Under the pieces are notes generated by a model. That model was not told where the DNA came from. It did no database searches and saw nothing but the letters and a program-made list of their open reading frames with translations. Shown piece by piece: positions 1 through 14,326 of a DNA stretch of 64,000 nucleotides (position 1 is the first letter of the stretch; each line of letters begins with the position of its first letter). Both the position numbers and the translations under genes were made by a program. Source of the DNA: Meloidogyne chitwoodi (Eukaryota > Nematoda > Chromadorea > Rhabditida > Meloidogynidae); NCBI GenBank assembly GCA_015183035.1, contig JACZZP010000017.1, positions 1,488,001 to 1,552,000 on the forward strand, in the 5' to 3' direction.

Positions 1-3000
1 AAAGTATAGAATCAGCAAGTGACACAACTTTCCATCTAAAAAGTTTAATTTAAGATAATAATTAATTGAATACTTACTTATCCATTAAAATATTATCTAT
101 TGTTTGACCACTACTTAATGTACAATTTGAGAGGAATTCAAAAGAATCGGATAGAAATTCCTTCATATCGTCTTTCAAAATCATTAAGGCAAAATCACGA
201 TTTTCACGAGCCATAATGCAAATCTTAAATATTTTAAAGTCAAAAATAAGCAAATTACATTTAAAAATATACTGATATAAATAAAAAAATCTTACAGCTT
301 TGAGAAGATTACACAAAATTGTTTCAATTTTGTTGGCATGTATAATCACGACAGATGGACCCGTAGAACCTGCAGCTGCCGCAGTTCTTTTATTTCCTTT
401 ACGAGTTGATGCTTTACCTGCAATATATAAAAACTATTTAATTAAAATCATAAAATTATATTTTTGAAGTAAAAATTAATAAACAAACCAATCCATGGAT
501 AAAATGGAACACCAAAATGTGGAGGTGGTAGAGGCACCGGACCACCAGGTCCTACAGAAATCCATGAGGTAGGACACATACCAAAATACGAGCTTGCTGG
601 GTCAGTTTGTTCTAATAGTTCGAGGTCATCAACAGGAATATTTGAAATTGAGGGAAATCCTGATTGTTGTTGCGTCATAGACTTGATTGGTTTTGTTGTC
701 ATCTTTTTTTTATAAAGAGATGATGCTAAACCGTTTGAAGAAAATGCAGAGGAGAATGTAGGAGTTGCAAAACCCACGTAATTATTATCATCCAATTTCT
801 CACAAGTAGGTATTGCCGGACCGCCAATAAACTCAAGCGGGTCATTAGTACCAAATCTCTGTTCAGAACCCATGTTACTGAAACAAATATGTTTCGATGG
901 AGCATTAATTACAGAAAATGAATGACCATTGCCATAATGACTATACATTCCAAACATATTGGCATTAGTAGCAGAAGCATTCCTTAAAAAATAAAATTTC
1001 AATCATATCAAAAACTAACTCATTCTCATTTGGTAAAAATTGACATGCACCATCTGGATCAAGAGCTCGCTGAAGAATTTTCTTAGAATAAGCCATTAAT
1101 ACACAATAAAGGCGAGCGAATTTTGAAATACTGCATGTTTTAACATATTTATGAGTAAATTGAGCTAAAACACAGCTAATCTTTAAGAGAGCACTAATAG
1201 AAAATTTGCTCAATGTTATGAAGTTTCTGTAAATTTAATGAAAATTATTTGCACAATATTAAAATAAATTAACCTTTTAGAAAAAACAGAGGTTAAAACA
1301 TCAAGAAGAATGTCAATAACTAGAGGTACAAAAGAAGACTCACTTTTGTTTACAAGTAGATTAACAAAGTATTCAAATACATCATCTAGTGATGGCCCAA
1401 TGTCCTATAGAAAGTAAAATTATTACTAAATATATTTTAACTTATATATTTTATACCGTATTTGGGGGCATATTCGGAACTCGACAACTGGGTCCAATAA
1501 AGCAAAAATATTGGAAAAGGCAAAAAAGTTTTCCAGAACCAACAATTGCTTCAATAAGATAAGGCTAAAAAATTATTATTATTTAAAGTGAAGAATAGTA
1601 ATTTTACCATTTTTCTAATCGAAGTGTTCAGCGTAGTAAGTACTCGAGTCCATACAAGTTCAGAAATAAAAGGGTTATCTGCAGCATACGAGATAAGTGC
1701 ACAAGCGGCATTGTCGCTCAAGGCAGGAACAGAAAAAAGAGGCGACTTTGAGATAGATATATTGCTTTTAGTGTTAAGAAAGGCAGCAATGTTTGATTGA
1801 TACTAAAAGATAAGAAATAATGGAATTAAAAAATATTTTTATAAAATAATAGAAAATCAACTTATGTACTCAATTTGAATTTTTAAATATTACCTGCCAA
1901 TAAAAGTCCAATAAACGTTCGACAAAAGCAGGTCGAACAATGCTACTTCTGTTTTCAGCAAGGAGACTAGCAAAAAGTTGATCGATAGCAGCCATAATTG
2001 CTTGCATGCATTGACCCATAGATTTATTTAGTTGTTCATTATTTGTGTTTTCAGCTGAAGTATCACTAGATGGTGGTATAGAAGGAACATGCAAAAGACG
2101 ACGGAACGAATCGCTGAATAATTTTTTTTTTTAAATCGTTTCTAAAATAAAAATAACCTTATAATTATATCCTGTAATAATGTAGAACCGTTGCAATTTG
2201 CTTCTTTCTCGCAATCAGTAAAGTCAAAATCATATTGAAAATCAACAGAGAAAGCTATCGGTAAACGGGACACATTAGACTTTTGATGAGAAATCTTGTC
2301 AAGTTGAGGTTGAACTTCAGTAGTTTGAGAAGTATTTTCGGATTTTGTGATCTCAGCTAAATTTAAAGAAAAATCAGATAAATAGACTAGTCAATAATAT
2401 AAATTAACAAGCACAAAAACCAATAAAATAATTAAACTTTAGTCAAAAATATAAATACTATTTTGTGATCGAGAAGCTGAAGGAATCTGATTCGCAGCAG
2501 CCGTCGTAGTTGCTTCAGAAAATGTAGTGTCAATTAATTTATCAAAAAATTGTTGTTGGCCTTCGTGAACAGTAGAAAGGCCTTCTTCTTTTATTTCGTC
2601 AGCAATTAACAATTCAGAAATTACTTCCTCATCATCAGTTAATAATGTTTCATTTATTGTTTTTTCAATTTGTTGTAAGAAACTTTCTGAAGGAAGATCA
2701 ACGATTGAAGTTGGTAGTTGTTGGTCTAACGGATCGTTTGTGGTTTGTTCCTTGCGACGTTTTGCATCATCTGTAAAATTAAAAAAATTTTTTATTGTAT
2801 TAAGTAAAATTTTTATTAGAATGTTTGCAATATTTTCTAGTGACAAGCAATTATTTAAAGACTAGTAATAAATATAGTTAAAAAATCAAATGCCTAGCTC
2901 ACTTAATGAAGGAAAATCACTACCACTTTCCGTATCCATTTTTTCCTCACGTTTTGATGAGGTCGAGGCATTAACATCCGTGTTTTGTGTCAATCGAATC

Positions 3001-6000
3001 AATGAACGAATCTCTGCTTCACTGATATCTAATAACATACTCAACAAAGCATGACGAATCCAAGGTTCATCAAAATCATTAAAGGCTTAAAATTAAAAAA
3101 AATTTAGAAGATTAATTAAATAAATTACCAAGAGTAAAAATCTGTTGCAAATGAGTATCAAACGCTACAGAGATTGGAATAGGTTGAACACTCCCATGGG
3201 CACAAATTTTTGCAATTACCTATAAATAAAATTAATAGAAAAGATAATTGATTGAACAAACTTTAAAAACAAGTAACAATGTTTGTATTTGAAGTTGAGT
3301 TGTATCAGAAGAATTTTCACACAAAAGTTGTAATAAACTTTTCACAAAAAGAATAGATAAATTCTGTGGCAAACGAAGTTTAATGCTATAATGTAGTGTT
3401 TTCGGCGATTTTGTTTCAACTATTTTGTTTTGACTTTTATCATTAAGTTTGCTGAAGTCAGAATAAAAAGATTGAATATGCTTAAGATGAAACTTCAATT
3501 TTTCTAATTTGGCCAAAGAAGTCTATTAAAAAACGAAATAAAAATTTTAAAAAATTATTAAATAATTATGAAAATGAGAATTTCCAAAAAATTAAAGTTG
3601 TACGAAAAGGAAAAAGTTTAAAATTGATAAGTGTTAAAAATTTAACCGTTTCAGTCTGTTTCATTTTCTCAAGTCGGTCAATTAAAGATTTGTAGTGATT
3701 ATTAATAGGTGTAATCATTTTTGGTTGTGAAGTGGTAGGAGTAGCTCCAGACGGTGAATTTCCAAACACAGAGGGGCTTGGAACTTTAGAAGACGCAGAT
3801 TTCTTTTTGATTGCATAGCCACGCTGAAGAGACGAAGGACACGTTGAAGTATTCTGGTCAGAAGGTTCGTTGGTTGGCTCTCCAAAATCTCCACCCAAAA
3901 ATATCCATCGATCATTTTGACGCTTTTCTAATAAATTTGAAACTATATTTTCAGATTTAAAGTAAAAACAAACTAGAAATAATAATATCAAAAGCAGAAG
4001 AGATTAGCATAAGAGTCCATGAGAGAAGCATCTTAAAGTTGGCACTTCTTGGTTTCTTGAAAATTTTACAATCTTCTTGACTTTCATTATCAGTAAAAGA
4101 GACACCCAATTGATCAAGAACTGATTCAAGTAATTGTTGAATAACAAATGTCTACAAATAAAAGTATTACAAATAAAAAAATAAATTAATGAACCTGAAA
4201 ACGTGGATATTTAACAGTTTCGCTGCAAAGATAAGACAAAGGAATAAACGCTCTAAAAAATAGATTTAAATAATTATGCTAAACAAGACAAATAACTTGT
4301 CTAAATTCTTTTGAAAAATCTTTGTTGCAAAATGTTGATTAAGTACTTGCACAAAAAAGGTTCCCCACCAATTGGTATGAACGCCATAATTAAAAAGCCA
4401 GGCAATGCAATCTGCTCTAAGTCTTGCTACCGAATCCATACAAAAAAGGCCAAAATGCAAAACAGCAGTGTCCAATGAAAGCAAAGTATTTTGAAGAGCA
4501 AAAACAGATGATGAAACGTTAATGACAGGTGGAAGCTGCAAAATTATAATTATCTCTTGAAGAAACAATTTAAAAAAATATAATATAAAAATTAGCAAAA
4601 AAGCTTTATAAAACATTTTGTTAAAACTTAATATAAAACCTTCTGATGAGCATCAAAAAATGTTGAATATAAATTAAGTAAAGCGAACAAATTATGTGCC
4701 ATAGATGCTAGATGCTCCAAACCACACATACTCCAGCTATAACAAACAAATGAATCTTGTTTTCCATCTCTTGACCCTTTATCTAACACTTTATTATGAT
4801 CCATCTGAATTTTTGAAATGAGATTGAATTCAATGTGATATTTAAGTCGAAAAAAGAGATAAAAACAAACCGGATCAAAAATAAAACTCGAAGGTACTTC
4901 CTCTTGAGATAATTTACTATGTAAACTTTTCGACCATTGTTTTGAGAAATTTCTACCAATAAGAGTAAGTATTTCAACACATTTTTTCATTAAATTATCA
5001 GCAGCAATTGCTAACTGTGAACATTGAGCAGAAAGTGGACTAGTGATGCAAATCTAAATAAATCGTGAAAATAAATGCAAAAAATTAAAAAAAACTAAAA
5101 TTCAAAAATTTAAATAAAGTCAAACCTCAACAATTTTTCCAATCAAAATAAAAAGCCAGTGCAAAGAACTAGAGAGCTGAACATTAAACAATTCATCCAA
5201 TAATTTAATAATTCCATCAAGAATCGCATTCATGAATTGATGTGCTGTCTCTGCTGATGACAAATATTGAGTCTTTTGAATAAAATCACACAAAAAAATT
5301 GTCCATTTATGTGAAGCAGTTCGTGATAATGGATTTTGATAGGCTGTTTGAAGAATAGAAGAAATAGAGTCCAGTAATATTGGAATCTTCAGATCAAAGC
5401 ATAAAATTCGCCCTTTGTTAGACAATACAATAATTTTGTCCAATTCCGTGTTTTCTTCACTAGAACTTAAAGCAATGTCTGAAGCAATTTGACAATCTTC
5501 ATAGTCATTTGGATCAAAAATAGGTATAGAAAAACCGCTGTTCAAATCAAGCAAAACAACTTGGCCATTTGTGAAACGCTAAACACATTGTAATTTACCA
5601 TAAATTGCTAAAACTTACAAGAACGGCAGATCCAAGTTGTTTAATTTCTTTATTTATTGCTTCGTCATTCAATTTATGTATTCTATAAAGTGCAAAGTAG
5701 TCGATAGAAAGTAGCAAAATTTGCGCTATCTTTACATTTGGGAAGAAAAATTTGCGTGAACATCTTTCCTAAACAAAAAAAATGTCAAAAATGGTAAAAT
5801 TTTACCTGTAACATATGAACAATTTCCATACGAGAATATACAACTATTGAAGATGAAATGTCAGAAACACGATCAATAATACGGTTAACCCCTAAAACAA
5901 CATAGCCATTTGAATTTTCAGTTGCAACAATATGGTCGATCTAAATTTTGAATAAAATAAACAAAATACGACTGTTAAAATATAAATAAAAAATTAAGTT

Positions 6001-9000
6001 TAATTAAATTTCAAACCCGAAAATGGCTAGAATCCAATTCATCGGGTAGTCGAAAACATTGCATAACAATTGTGCTGATACCACATTGCTCGTAAAGAAT
6101 ATTAACCTAAAAAAGATTTTTTAAATTTAATAATAATTATACTTTGGTTTCAGGAGTGTGCGATTGCTGCATTGGCGCATCAAAGTAAATAGAATCTACT
6201 TGATTAGCGCTATCAGCCTTGCCAATATTTTCATTTGTTTTGTCCTGAGAATCATTAATATACTCAGCAAGCAAGGAAGGATTTTTATTTGGATATTCTG
6301 AATTAAGAAACTCAACAAGTTCAGCAGCAAAATCAGCAGTCTGTTCCTGAAGTTTTTTTGCTTCGGCGACTGAAAATAAAAAATGTTTGATGACAAAATC
6401 GATCACTATCTATATTTCAATTAATAAATTTTAAAATTCTTTACAAAGTTTGGTTTCAAGAGAAAAATCTTGTTTAGCTCTTTCTTCATTTTTATTGATA
6501 CTTTGTTCCATCGGCTCTTCGTTTTCGTTTTGATCTTTTAATAAATCATTCTCTGAAGATTTAAGAGGATCAACGTGAGGAATTAATGTTTCTGTTAGAT
6601 GATACACCAACACGAATGGACAACGAGCAGCTGTTTTTGCCTCACCAATAATATGATCACTACCAACAGAAAAAGAATTTATTACATTCATAGTATTTAT
6701 CTCTTCCGTCATAGTACGATTAGTTGAATGTATTTTTGCCTTTTAAAAATAAATTTTAAATCACATACAAAAACAAATTAAACCTCGTCAACAGCTATTC
6801 CAACAAAAAGGAGAGCAGCGAGTTTTGTCGAACCAGATGTCGATTGGACACCGCAACCCATAGTAGAAGAATGTCCAAAATGTTGTGTCGAACCTTGATC
6901 ATTATTACTAATTTCATTATCGATGCCAGCTGAACAGATCGCTGTGATCTAAAATAATTGTTAAATGGTAAAAATTCAAAATAAACCTTAACAGTCTGCT
7001 TGTCAGAATTATCGGGAGAAATAGATACATATGGACTTGGTTGATGCTTCTTATACTCTTCATATTCTTGTTCTTCAATAAATCCAGGAGAAACCATATC
7101 CTCATCCCTTTCGTCATCAAATGCTTCTTCTGATATATTTTGGTCAAGAACAACAATACGTTCAATGGATGGCTGTTGTTGTTCAGCGGTAATCACAGTT
7201 GGTTCATCACCCCATGTAACGCGACGTTGTTGAGCAGCAGAAATAATTACATTAGTAAGAGTTTCAATTGGAAGAGTTTGGGGAGGCATTGGCATATTAG
7301 TAGGCTTTAGTCCTATCGTACTGGAGAGAAAAGGATCACATGTATCAATAGTCAGACTGTTAACAGCCTAAAATTTTTATAATTATGTAAACAGCTATTT
7401 TGCAAAAATAAACCTGAGTAACTTTGTCCAAATGCAAAAGATTTATTTGTGGACTCACACTCGAAGGATCGGAGAATGCGAACCATAAAGATTTTGAGGT
7501 CATCGTTCCAATAATTAACTTTTCGGCATTATTTACAATTGATAGATGTTGATTGTGAGATTCAATATCATCATTCCATTTTAAAGGAGCCAGACTTGAC
7601 ATCGTGGCAGCAAGTGGAATGTTTATAGAAGAAAGTGGAGCTGTCAAAAGTTTGCAATTTGGCGAATGTCGCTGATGTTCATGACTGAAACAAAAGTAGA
7701 ACAGTTAATAATGAATAAATATACTATGGATCATCATCTGGTTCCCAACTAACAAGAGAAACGGAACAAGCAAAACACATCACTTTATCATCACCGCCAT
7801 CGTTTGGTAGAAAATAAAATCCAGCTTCTGCCATGCGAGATGAAGTTGTATATCTAAAAATATCTTTTTAATAAATAAATTATATCAAATACTTGAAGTC
7901 TGTATGTGGCCATCGGTAGAAAGAAAGACGCCGAGCAGCCTCAACATTCATTACATCCTTTGATATAGAAGATACGACATGCATCAAATAACCTACACTT
8001 TCCGTTCTGTATTTGCCAGAAAGGCGACTATCAAAAGGTGAATAAGGTTGAAGTGGACGAAGTAGAAGCTAAAAAAATATAATTTATACCAATTTCGATT
8101 ATTACCCGAAGCCGCTCCAGTAAAAAATGCGCATAAAAAAAGGAAGAAAAATCATTATTTATAGGTGGACGTTTACGATCTGCAGCAATAAGAACATTTA
8201 ATTCAACAAACATCTGCACAATATTCATATTAATAACGGCAGCAGTAAAGTCCTGTAAAACAAAAATCAGAATTAGTGTTCTTATCCTGTTTCCACAAGA
8301 TATATAGATAAGGATTCCTATAAGCAAAATCTCGGATAAATAATCGAATTTAAAATAGTTCTACTGGGGTGCGTAAGTTAAACTCAAGGGACTAAAACAA
8401 GTTATAACCGATTTTTTGTTTTCATCACTCCTCTGATTCAAAGCCTTAAGTAATTTTCGCATCTCCGGTGCTCGTTGCAAATCCTGTGAGGAAAGAAAGC
8501 AACGCCAAATCATCTCCTCCCCAACTGCAAATTCAACAGGAAAATCTTCTTCAAGATCAACCATTCTTGTAAGCATATTAGCCATATAAAACTGCCCATT
8601 ATATTCTCGACGAGCGCAGACCAATTGTTCATCAAGAGCTATTATTGATCCAAAGAATTGGTTGTAAGCAAGCTTAATAAAAAATTAGCTGAACGAAAGC
8701 AAAATTAAAAAACCTTAACATGTTTTTTGTAGTCTGCAACAGTACAGATCGACCCATCAATCCTTTCATCAATTTTTCTGACTTTTCCGGATCTCATTAA
8801 GACAAGAAAATTACCAATTGCATCGTGAGGAATAATCTGTTGTGCAGCATCATCAACACACGTATTAATCAGATGAGAACGAATACTTAACACAAAATTT
8901 AAAATAATAAATTTTTTGTTGAAAAATACTCTGTAGTGCACGAAACAGTCGGCAAGAATTTAGCAAGAACATTTGTGTCATTAGATAAGGGTTTTGAACT

Positions 9001-9003
9001 CAT
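1..9003 (-). CDS. BIRC6: BIRC6/BRUCE-like giant BIR-domain ubiquitin ligase, N-terminal part (3' end outside window)
   Basis: Many-exon gene on the minus strand. It starts at ATG 9003-9001 (MSSKPLSNDTNVLAKF) and is still open at base 1. About 25 short introns separate exons rich in Ser/Glu/Gln linkers. The decisive part is a BIR domain (7640-7972) with RLSFYRWPHTDF, MAEAGFYFLPN, GDDKVMCFACSVSLVSWEP and HEHQRHSPNC. It keeps the zinc ligands C-x2-C-x16-H-x6-C and closely follows the human BIRC6 BIR, at about residue 280, near its position in the human protein. Family knowledge: BIRC6 is a ~4,800-residue E2/E3 hybrid that ubiquitinates caspases and autophagy factors, with its UBC domain at the far C-terminus. 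That part would lie beyond the left edge, so it cannot be checked. Roughly 2,000 residues are covered here. Exon joins near 8250-8400 are ambiguous. Confidence 0.85.
7640..7972 (-). other. BIR zinc-binding domain exons of the BIRC6-like gene
   Basis: Three exons joined by two small GT-AG introns encode one complete BIR fold. The first exon ends WPHTDF; the second runs from YTTSSRMAEAGFYF to EPDDDP; the third supplies HEHQRHSPNC. All four zinc ligands are present, so the domain looks functional. Confidence 0.9.
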
Positions 9004-9983
9004 TTGTTTTTAAATCTAAACAAAACGTAAAAAAAAAATAAGCAAAAACATAGAATGAATTACATATATGTAAATCTTTATTTAAAAAAGACAAGGAAAT
9101 GTGAAAATGAAAAATAAACGGGAATTCCCGTTTTCTTTTATACTGATCCAAAAATGAAGAGTCACAGTGGGAAACCGATTTTTTTAATTTTTTGAAATAC
9201 CTATAAAAAACTGAAAAATATTTGCAACGATTGTTAATAGCAAATAAATACTAAATAAATGAAAAAACAAAGATCCTACGATAATTGATTCATCGGCTTT
9301 AGACATTAAACTGATGACAAAAATAAACAAAAGGACAAAATGTTGGAGGAGAATTTCGTACCGCCGTTTCCGTGCTAAAGTCCCAAAAGTGAACTTTTAT
9401 CATCCTTTAACTTTATGTGGAATTGAACTTTTATATTGTCCGAAATTTTAACGTTTCAAGATAGAAGGTATTCAAAATATATCTTTAATAAAAATATAAT
9501 CTTCGAATGTAAAAAGCAAATTCTTTTAAAATACCAAAATTTTTATCGAAAACCGTTAAAAATGAAAATTCTGCTACAAAATTAAATTAATTATGCACAA
9601 TATTACAATTAAATGAATTAATTGATAAATAAATAAAAACAATTATTATATATAAATTATCAAAACAACGTGGGCACTTTAAAAAAGATGAAATGACCGG
9701 AATCCAGATAAAATATATTTGTAAATGAACTAGATTTGCATGTATTTAAAAGAAAAAGCACTAGAATTTGTAAAAATATTTTTTTTAAAGTTTGAATATT
9801 TTAACAATTATATATTTTATTTTAACTTAAGTTGAAATAAACAATTTTAATTAAAAAATAAATTTGATATACAAAATTTTGATGGTCAGGCTTACAATAG
9901 GTGTAAATAACTAATAAATATTAAAAAAAGAAAATTCTGTACAAATTACCCTTTTTGAGCATTTAAATTTAATTATATTTTTA
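9004..9983. other. Intergenic, BIRC6-like 5' side and ATPase 3' side
   Basis: AT-rich spacer between the BIRC6-like start and the stop of the Ca-ATPase upstream on the same strand. It contains a short perfect hairpin around 9119-9136 (AACGGGAATTCCCGTT). The same GGGAATTCCC core occurs in the MITE at 56.5 kb, so this may be a repeat remnant. No gene seen. Confidence 0.6.
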
Positions 9984-12900
9984 CTAAATTGTTTGGGTTC
10001 CTGAACATTCTCCACTCAAATCATTACTAGATGATGAATGTTTTCTTTGTGAATTTCGTCTTTGTCTTTGAAGTTGAATAAACTTTTTGGTTTCATTGAA
10101 GAAAAATACACTTGAAGATAATAACAAAAGAAATAACAAATCTGAAAATTTTTATTTCAAAAAATTATGAATTTAAATTCTATTAATAAATCCTATAATC
10201 ACCAAACCCTTTAACTCACAATCCGTTTTATTAAAAAAATAAAATCCCGTTCCAATGTGTTTCTTATAAAAATTAAAAAAAGTTTATACCATAAGCAGTC
10301 AGTGCTTCTGTTTGGAAAATATGCTGTAAAGGTTTAATGTAAATGACCGCCAACTGACAGAGAAGAGAACCAACTAATGCAATACAAAACATTCGATTTC
10401 TAAAAATAAATTATTAAATAATTTAAAAGTAAAAAATAACCCAAAGAGACCAATCTCCCAAATCATTTTCCTACTACTTCGACAACTTAAAGCATTCCAC
10501 ATATCAAAAAGAACGAAACAAGTAAATGTCATTGTTGTATCACGTGGAGTTATTTTATTATCTGCTGCCATCTAATTTTTTAAATTTATTTTAAATAAAA
10601 AATTAAAAAAAAACCTCTTTATAAAATACAAAAAGTGTGCCTGAAATAATTATTGCTGCAGAAGATATTATGCTAATAATTAGTGAACGATTAATTAATG
10701 GTTCTCGGACATTACGCGGTGGTTGTTTAATTATATCAGCATCAACATTTTCTACTCCGAGACTTTGAGCTTAATTAGAATTTTTTTGAGTTATAAAACA
10801 TGTTTATTTAAAAAATGAATTTATGGAAAAAATAAGATTAATCAAAATAGGATCTCCCGCACAAAAAATTAAAAAAATAAACCAGGAGGTCCATCCATAA
10901 TTATATTAATCCAAAGAATTTGCATTGCATTAAGTGGATTTTCAAAATGAAAAATTGTAGAAATTGCAATAAGTGATAATGCTGCAACACTTCTAAAAAA
11001 ATACAAAAATAGACAAAAATGATTTTTAAAAGAATTTTCTTACGTGCTTAATTGAAATTTTACAAAATTAGTTATGTTGTGATATATTCCTTTTCCTTCT
11101 TCAATTGCAGCTTTTATTGTACTAAAATCATCATTAATTAAAACCATATCAGACGCTTCTTTACAAACATCGGTTCCTGATTCTCCCATAGCAACTTAAA
11201 ATGGGAGAAAATATTTTTTTTAATATATACTTAAATTAGAAAAAAACCTCCAATATCAGATTTCTTAAGAGCAACAGCATCATTCACTCCATCACCAGTC
11301 ATTGCAACAACTTCACCAATATTTTGAAGAGCTTTAACAATTCGTAATTTATGCCTAGGAGAGGATCGATAAAATATTGTAACGCTCCGAATGCATCGTT
11401 CTAATTCTAAATCTGTGAGATCATCCATTTGGGGGCCAGAAAGACAATTGTCGTTTGGTTGATGAATTCCAAGACGAATACCTTAATCAATAATTAAAAT
11501 TTATTTATTTTTCATAAAGTTAATTAAATGACATCAAATAAAACGTTATAGAAAAGACATACATAAAAATGTATAAATTAACATCTAAAAACTACAATTT
11601 TAATACCAATGCTTGTTGCAGTTTCTAGTGCATCGCCAGTCACCATTTTTACAGAAACACCTGCTGATTGTACAATTTCAATTGATTGGCGACAACCGGG
11701 TCTAGGAGGATCCATTATGCCAACAAGACCAGCATAGTAAAGAGAACGCATATCAGAGCCCCGTGCCATACCAATAACTAAATTTATTAATCATTAAAAG
11801 GTAAATAAATTTTTAAATAAACCTCTAAGTCCAGACTGTCCCAAACCACTTGCAATTTTAAAAATTTGATTACGTTTCTCAGTAGTCATTGGCATTCTAA
11901 TATTTCCATTTTTTAGGTAACCAACACTAATATCAAGAATTTTGTCAATTGCTCCTTTTACCAATGTCTCAACATCTCCAGGCTAAAACAAAAATGAAAT
12001 AATTTATGAAAATATTTTCAATAAAAATTTAAAAAAAGAGAATTACTTTATCTAAAGGTTCAACTTGAACGGCCATACATTTGTTATCAGAAGTAAAAGG
12101 AATTTCGTGTAAACGTCGTATATTGTTAGATAAGTTTTCCAAATTAGTCTAAATAAAATTATCGAATAATTTACAAAAAAATATTAAAATTACTTTCATT
12201 GCCAAAACCTTTAAAGCTCCCTCTGTCGGTTGTCCAATAACTGTTCCATTTGCCAATTGTGCATTATTGCAGATGCAACCAATCTCAATGACGCAAGCAA
12301 TGGAAGGATGTCGATCACTACCCGAAACAAGTTCTCCATTCTGAAGACGACAATCGCCATCAGAAGGATCATAGCCAGTGCCAGTTACCTTAAAAAATTT
12401 TTTGAACATTCATTTTGGAAATATTTGAAATAATAAAAGTTCAAAAATTTCTTTTATTGTACTATAAATACCATAAATATTATTACTTAAATTAACTGAA
12501 AGAACCTCTGCTTGGCTATCATCTGCAGAAATAACAACACAAGCAGTCATCATATTTTTCGTAAGAGTGCCAGTTTTGTCCGAACAAATAACAGTTACAC
12601 ATCCGAGAGTTTCGACCGCAGATAATTTTTTAACAACAGCCTTTCTATTCCCCATACGCATAACACCAATAGCTAGAGTGACAGCAACAACAATTGGAAG
12701 ACCTTCAGGAATAGCAGCAACAGCAAGACTGAAATTAAAAAAAAGATATATTTGAAATTTATGGACTTCAAATATGTACCTAACACCAATTGCGAACATA
12801 TCCATTGTTGGCCTTCCCTGAATTAATCCAATAAGAAAAATAAGGCCAATAACACCCAAAGAATAAAACGATAATTGTTTGCCTAATTGATCCATACTAT

Positions 12901-14326
12901 TTTGAAGAGGTGTTTTCGGAGATTCCTCAGATTGCATTAATTGAAAAACTTCACCAAATTTCTTAAAATTCTTTACTAAAATTTTATATTTTAAATTTAC
13001 CGAATTTGCTCCTGTACCAATAACAATTCCCTTAAATAAAATAAAAAATTAATAAAAAAAAGGTAAATAACCTTTCCCCGACCAGAGCAAACCAAAGTTC
13101 CCATAAAAGCAATATTATCCAAATGTTCGATTCCTCCATCACATGTAATGTTGCAGTTCCCATTAGCAATAAAACCATTTACTGGAGGGGTTCTTGAACT
13201 TGCAGGTAAAGAATTTGAATGTTTATATCTTGCTTCATTTTCGCCAGTAAATGAAGACTCATCAATTTGAAGTTGAATTGACTATAAAAATTTAAATAAT
13301 TTTGAGTAATAGAATAAAACCTCAAAAATTCGAACATCTGCAGGTACACGATCACCCGTATTGAGTAAGACAAGATCGCCTGGAACTAACTCTTTTGCAT
13401 AAAAGCAGACGCTCTTTCCATCACGAATACTTTAAAAAGTACAAAGAATAAAAATCAACCATCCTAAATAATTATACCAATGTGCTGTTGGAGGTACAAG
13501 CCTATTCAATTTTTCCAGTGTTTTTTCTGATCGATATTCCTGTACAAAACCAACTGTAACAACAATCATAACAGAAACGGTAATAGAAAGGGCATCGTCG
13601 TATTGCTTCATAACAATTGAAACAATGGCTGACGATAGGAGAAGGCAAATCAATGGATTTTTAAACTAAAATTTTTAAATAAAAAAGGTGTTTCTATAAG
13701 TTGTTAAAAATATTTTATGATGCTAAACAAAAGTATCTAAAAACAAACCTGCTCAAGATATTTTCCAAAAAGAGATTCACTTTTATTCACTTCAAATTCA
13801 TTATAACCGCTAAAGCTAAGTCGACGCGTAGCTTCTGCCTGAGAAAGACCATTTTCTGGATCAGCTCGTAGTTTGGCAATGCATTCTTCAGTGCTGCTAC
13901 TAGACGCTGCATAAACTCCCAAGGCCTAAAATTAAGAATTAAAAATTTATAATGAGAAAAATTTTCAGATATATAAAGGGCTATAAATAAGAAAAACAAG
14001 GTAAATTTAAAAATAAATAAATTCATTTAAAAAAATTACCTGAATCATTTCCTGTCCGCTAACAATTATTGATCTGTTAGTAGGCGCAATTTTTCCTTTC
14101 TTTTTAAGTGTTCTTCCAACAATATGCTTATCTTTTCCAATTAAAAGATGTACTTTTTCGCCTGAATTTTTTGTTGTAAGGTTGTTAGCAATTATGCCTT
14201 CCTCTTCTGTCTTCCCCTAAAATATATAAAAAAAATTAAAAATAACCTGAAAATTGAAAAAAATAAAATATAAAATTTTTTAATCGCCATGGCAAATTCA
14301 GAATATGTTACACGAAAACTTTCCAT
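9984..14326 (-). CDS. pmr-1: Secretory-pathway Ca2+/Mn2+-transporting P-type ATPase (SPCA/PMR1)
   Basis: P2A-type ATPase that pumps Ca and Mn into the Golgi. In order: N-terminal region with [22 protein letters not shown]1-2 with [10 protein letters not shown] and [21 protein letters not shown]; actuator domain with [17 protein letters not shown] and [10 protein letters not shown]4 with [18 protein letters not shown]; phosphorylation site [12 protein letters not shown]; hinge [19 protein letters not shown]6 with [12 protein letters not shown]; then [19 protein letters not shown]. All match human ATP2C1 far better than SERCA or PMCA. The start at 14326 gives MESFR, spliced by a ~90 bp intron in phase to GKTEEEG. 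About 60 residues then precede the family's usual N-terminus. The stop is TAG at 9986-9984, after a Ser/Arg/Gln-rich tail. The start choice is less certain than the body. Confidence 0.93.

Noticed and set aside
1588..1800. Plus-strand 70-residue frame
   Set aside because: The reverse strand reads an exon of the BIRC6-like gene (SNIAAFLNTKSNISISK...), so this is a shadow.
8240..8310. Apparent GA-AG intron (CAG|GATAAG) in the BIRC6-like gene
   Set aside because: A longer canonical GT-AG intron from the GTTATAAC donor near 8403 to the same acceptor also keeps the frame, so a non-canonical donor is not required.
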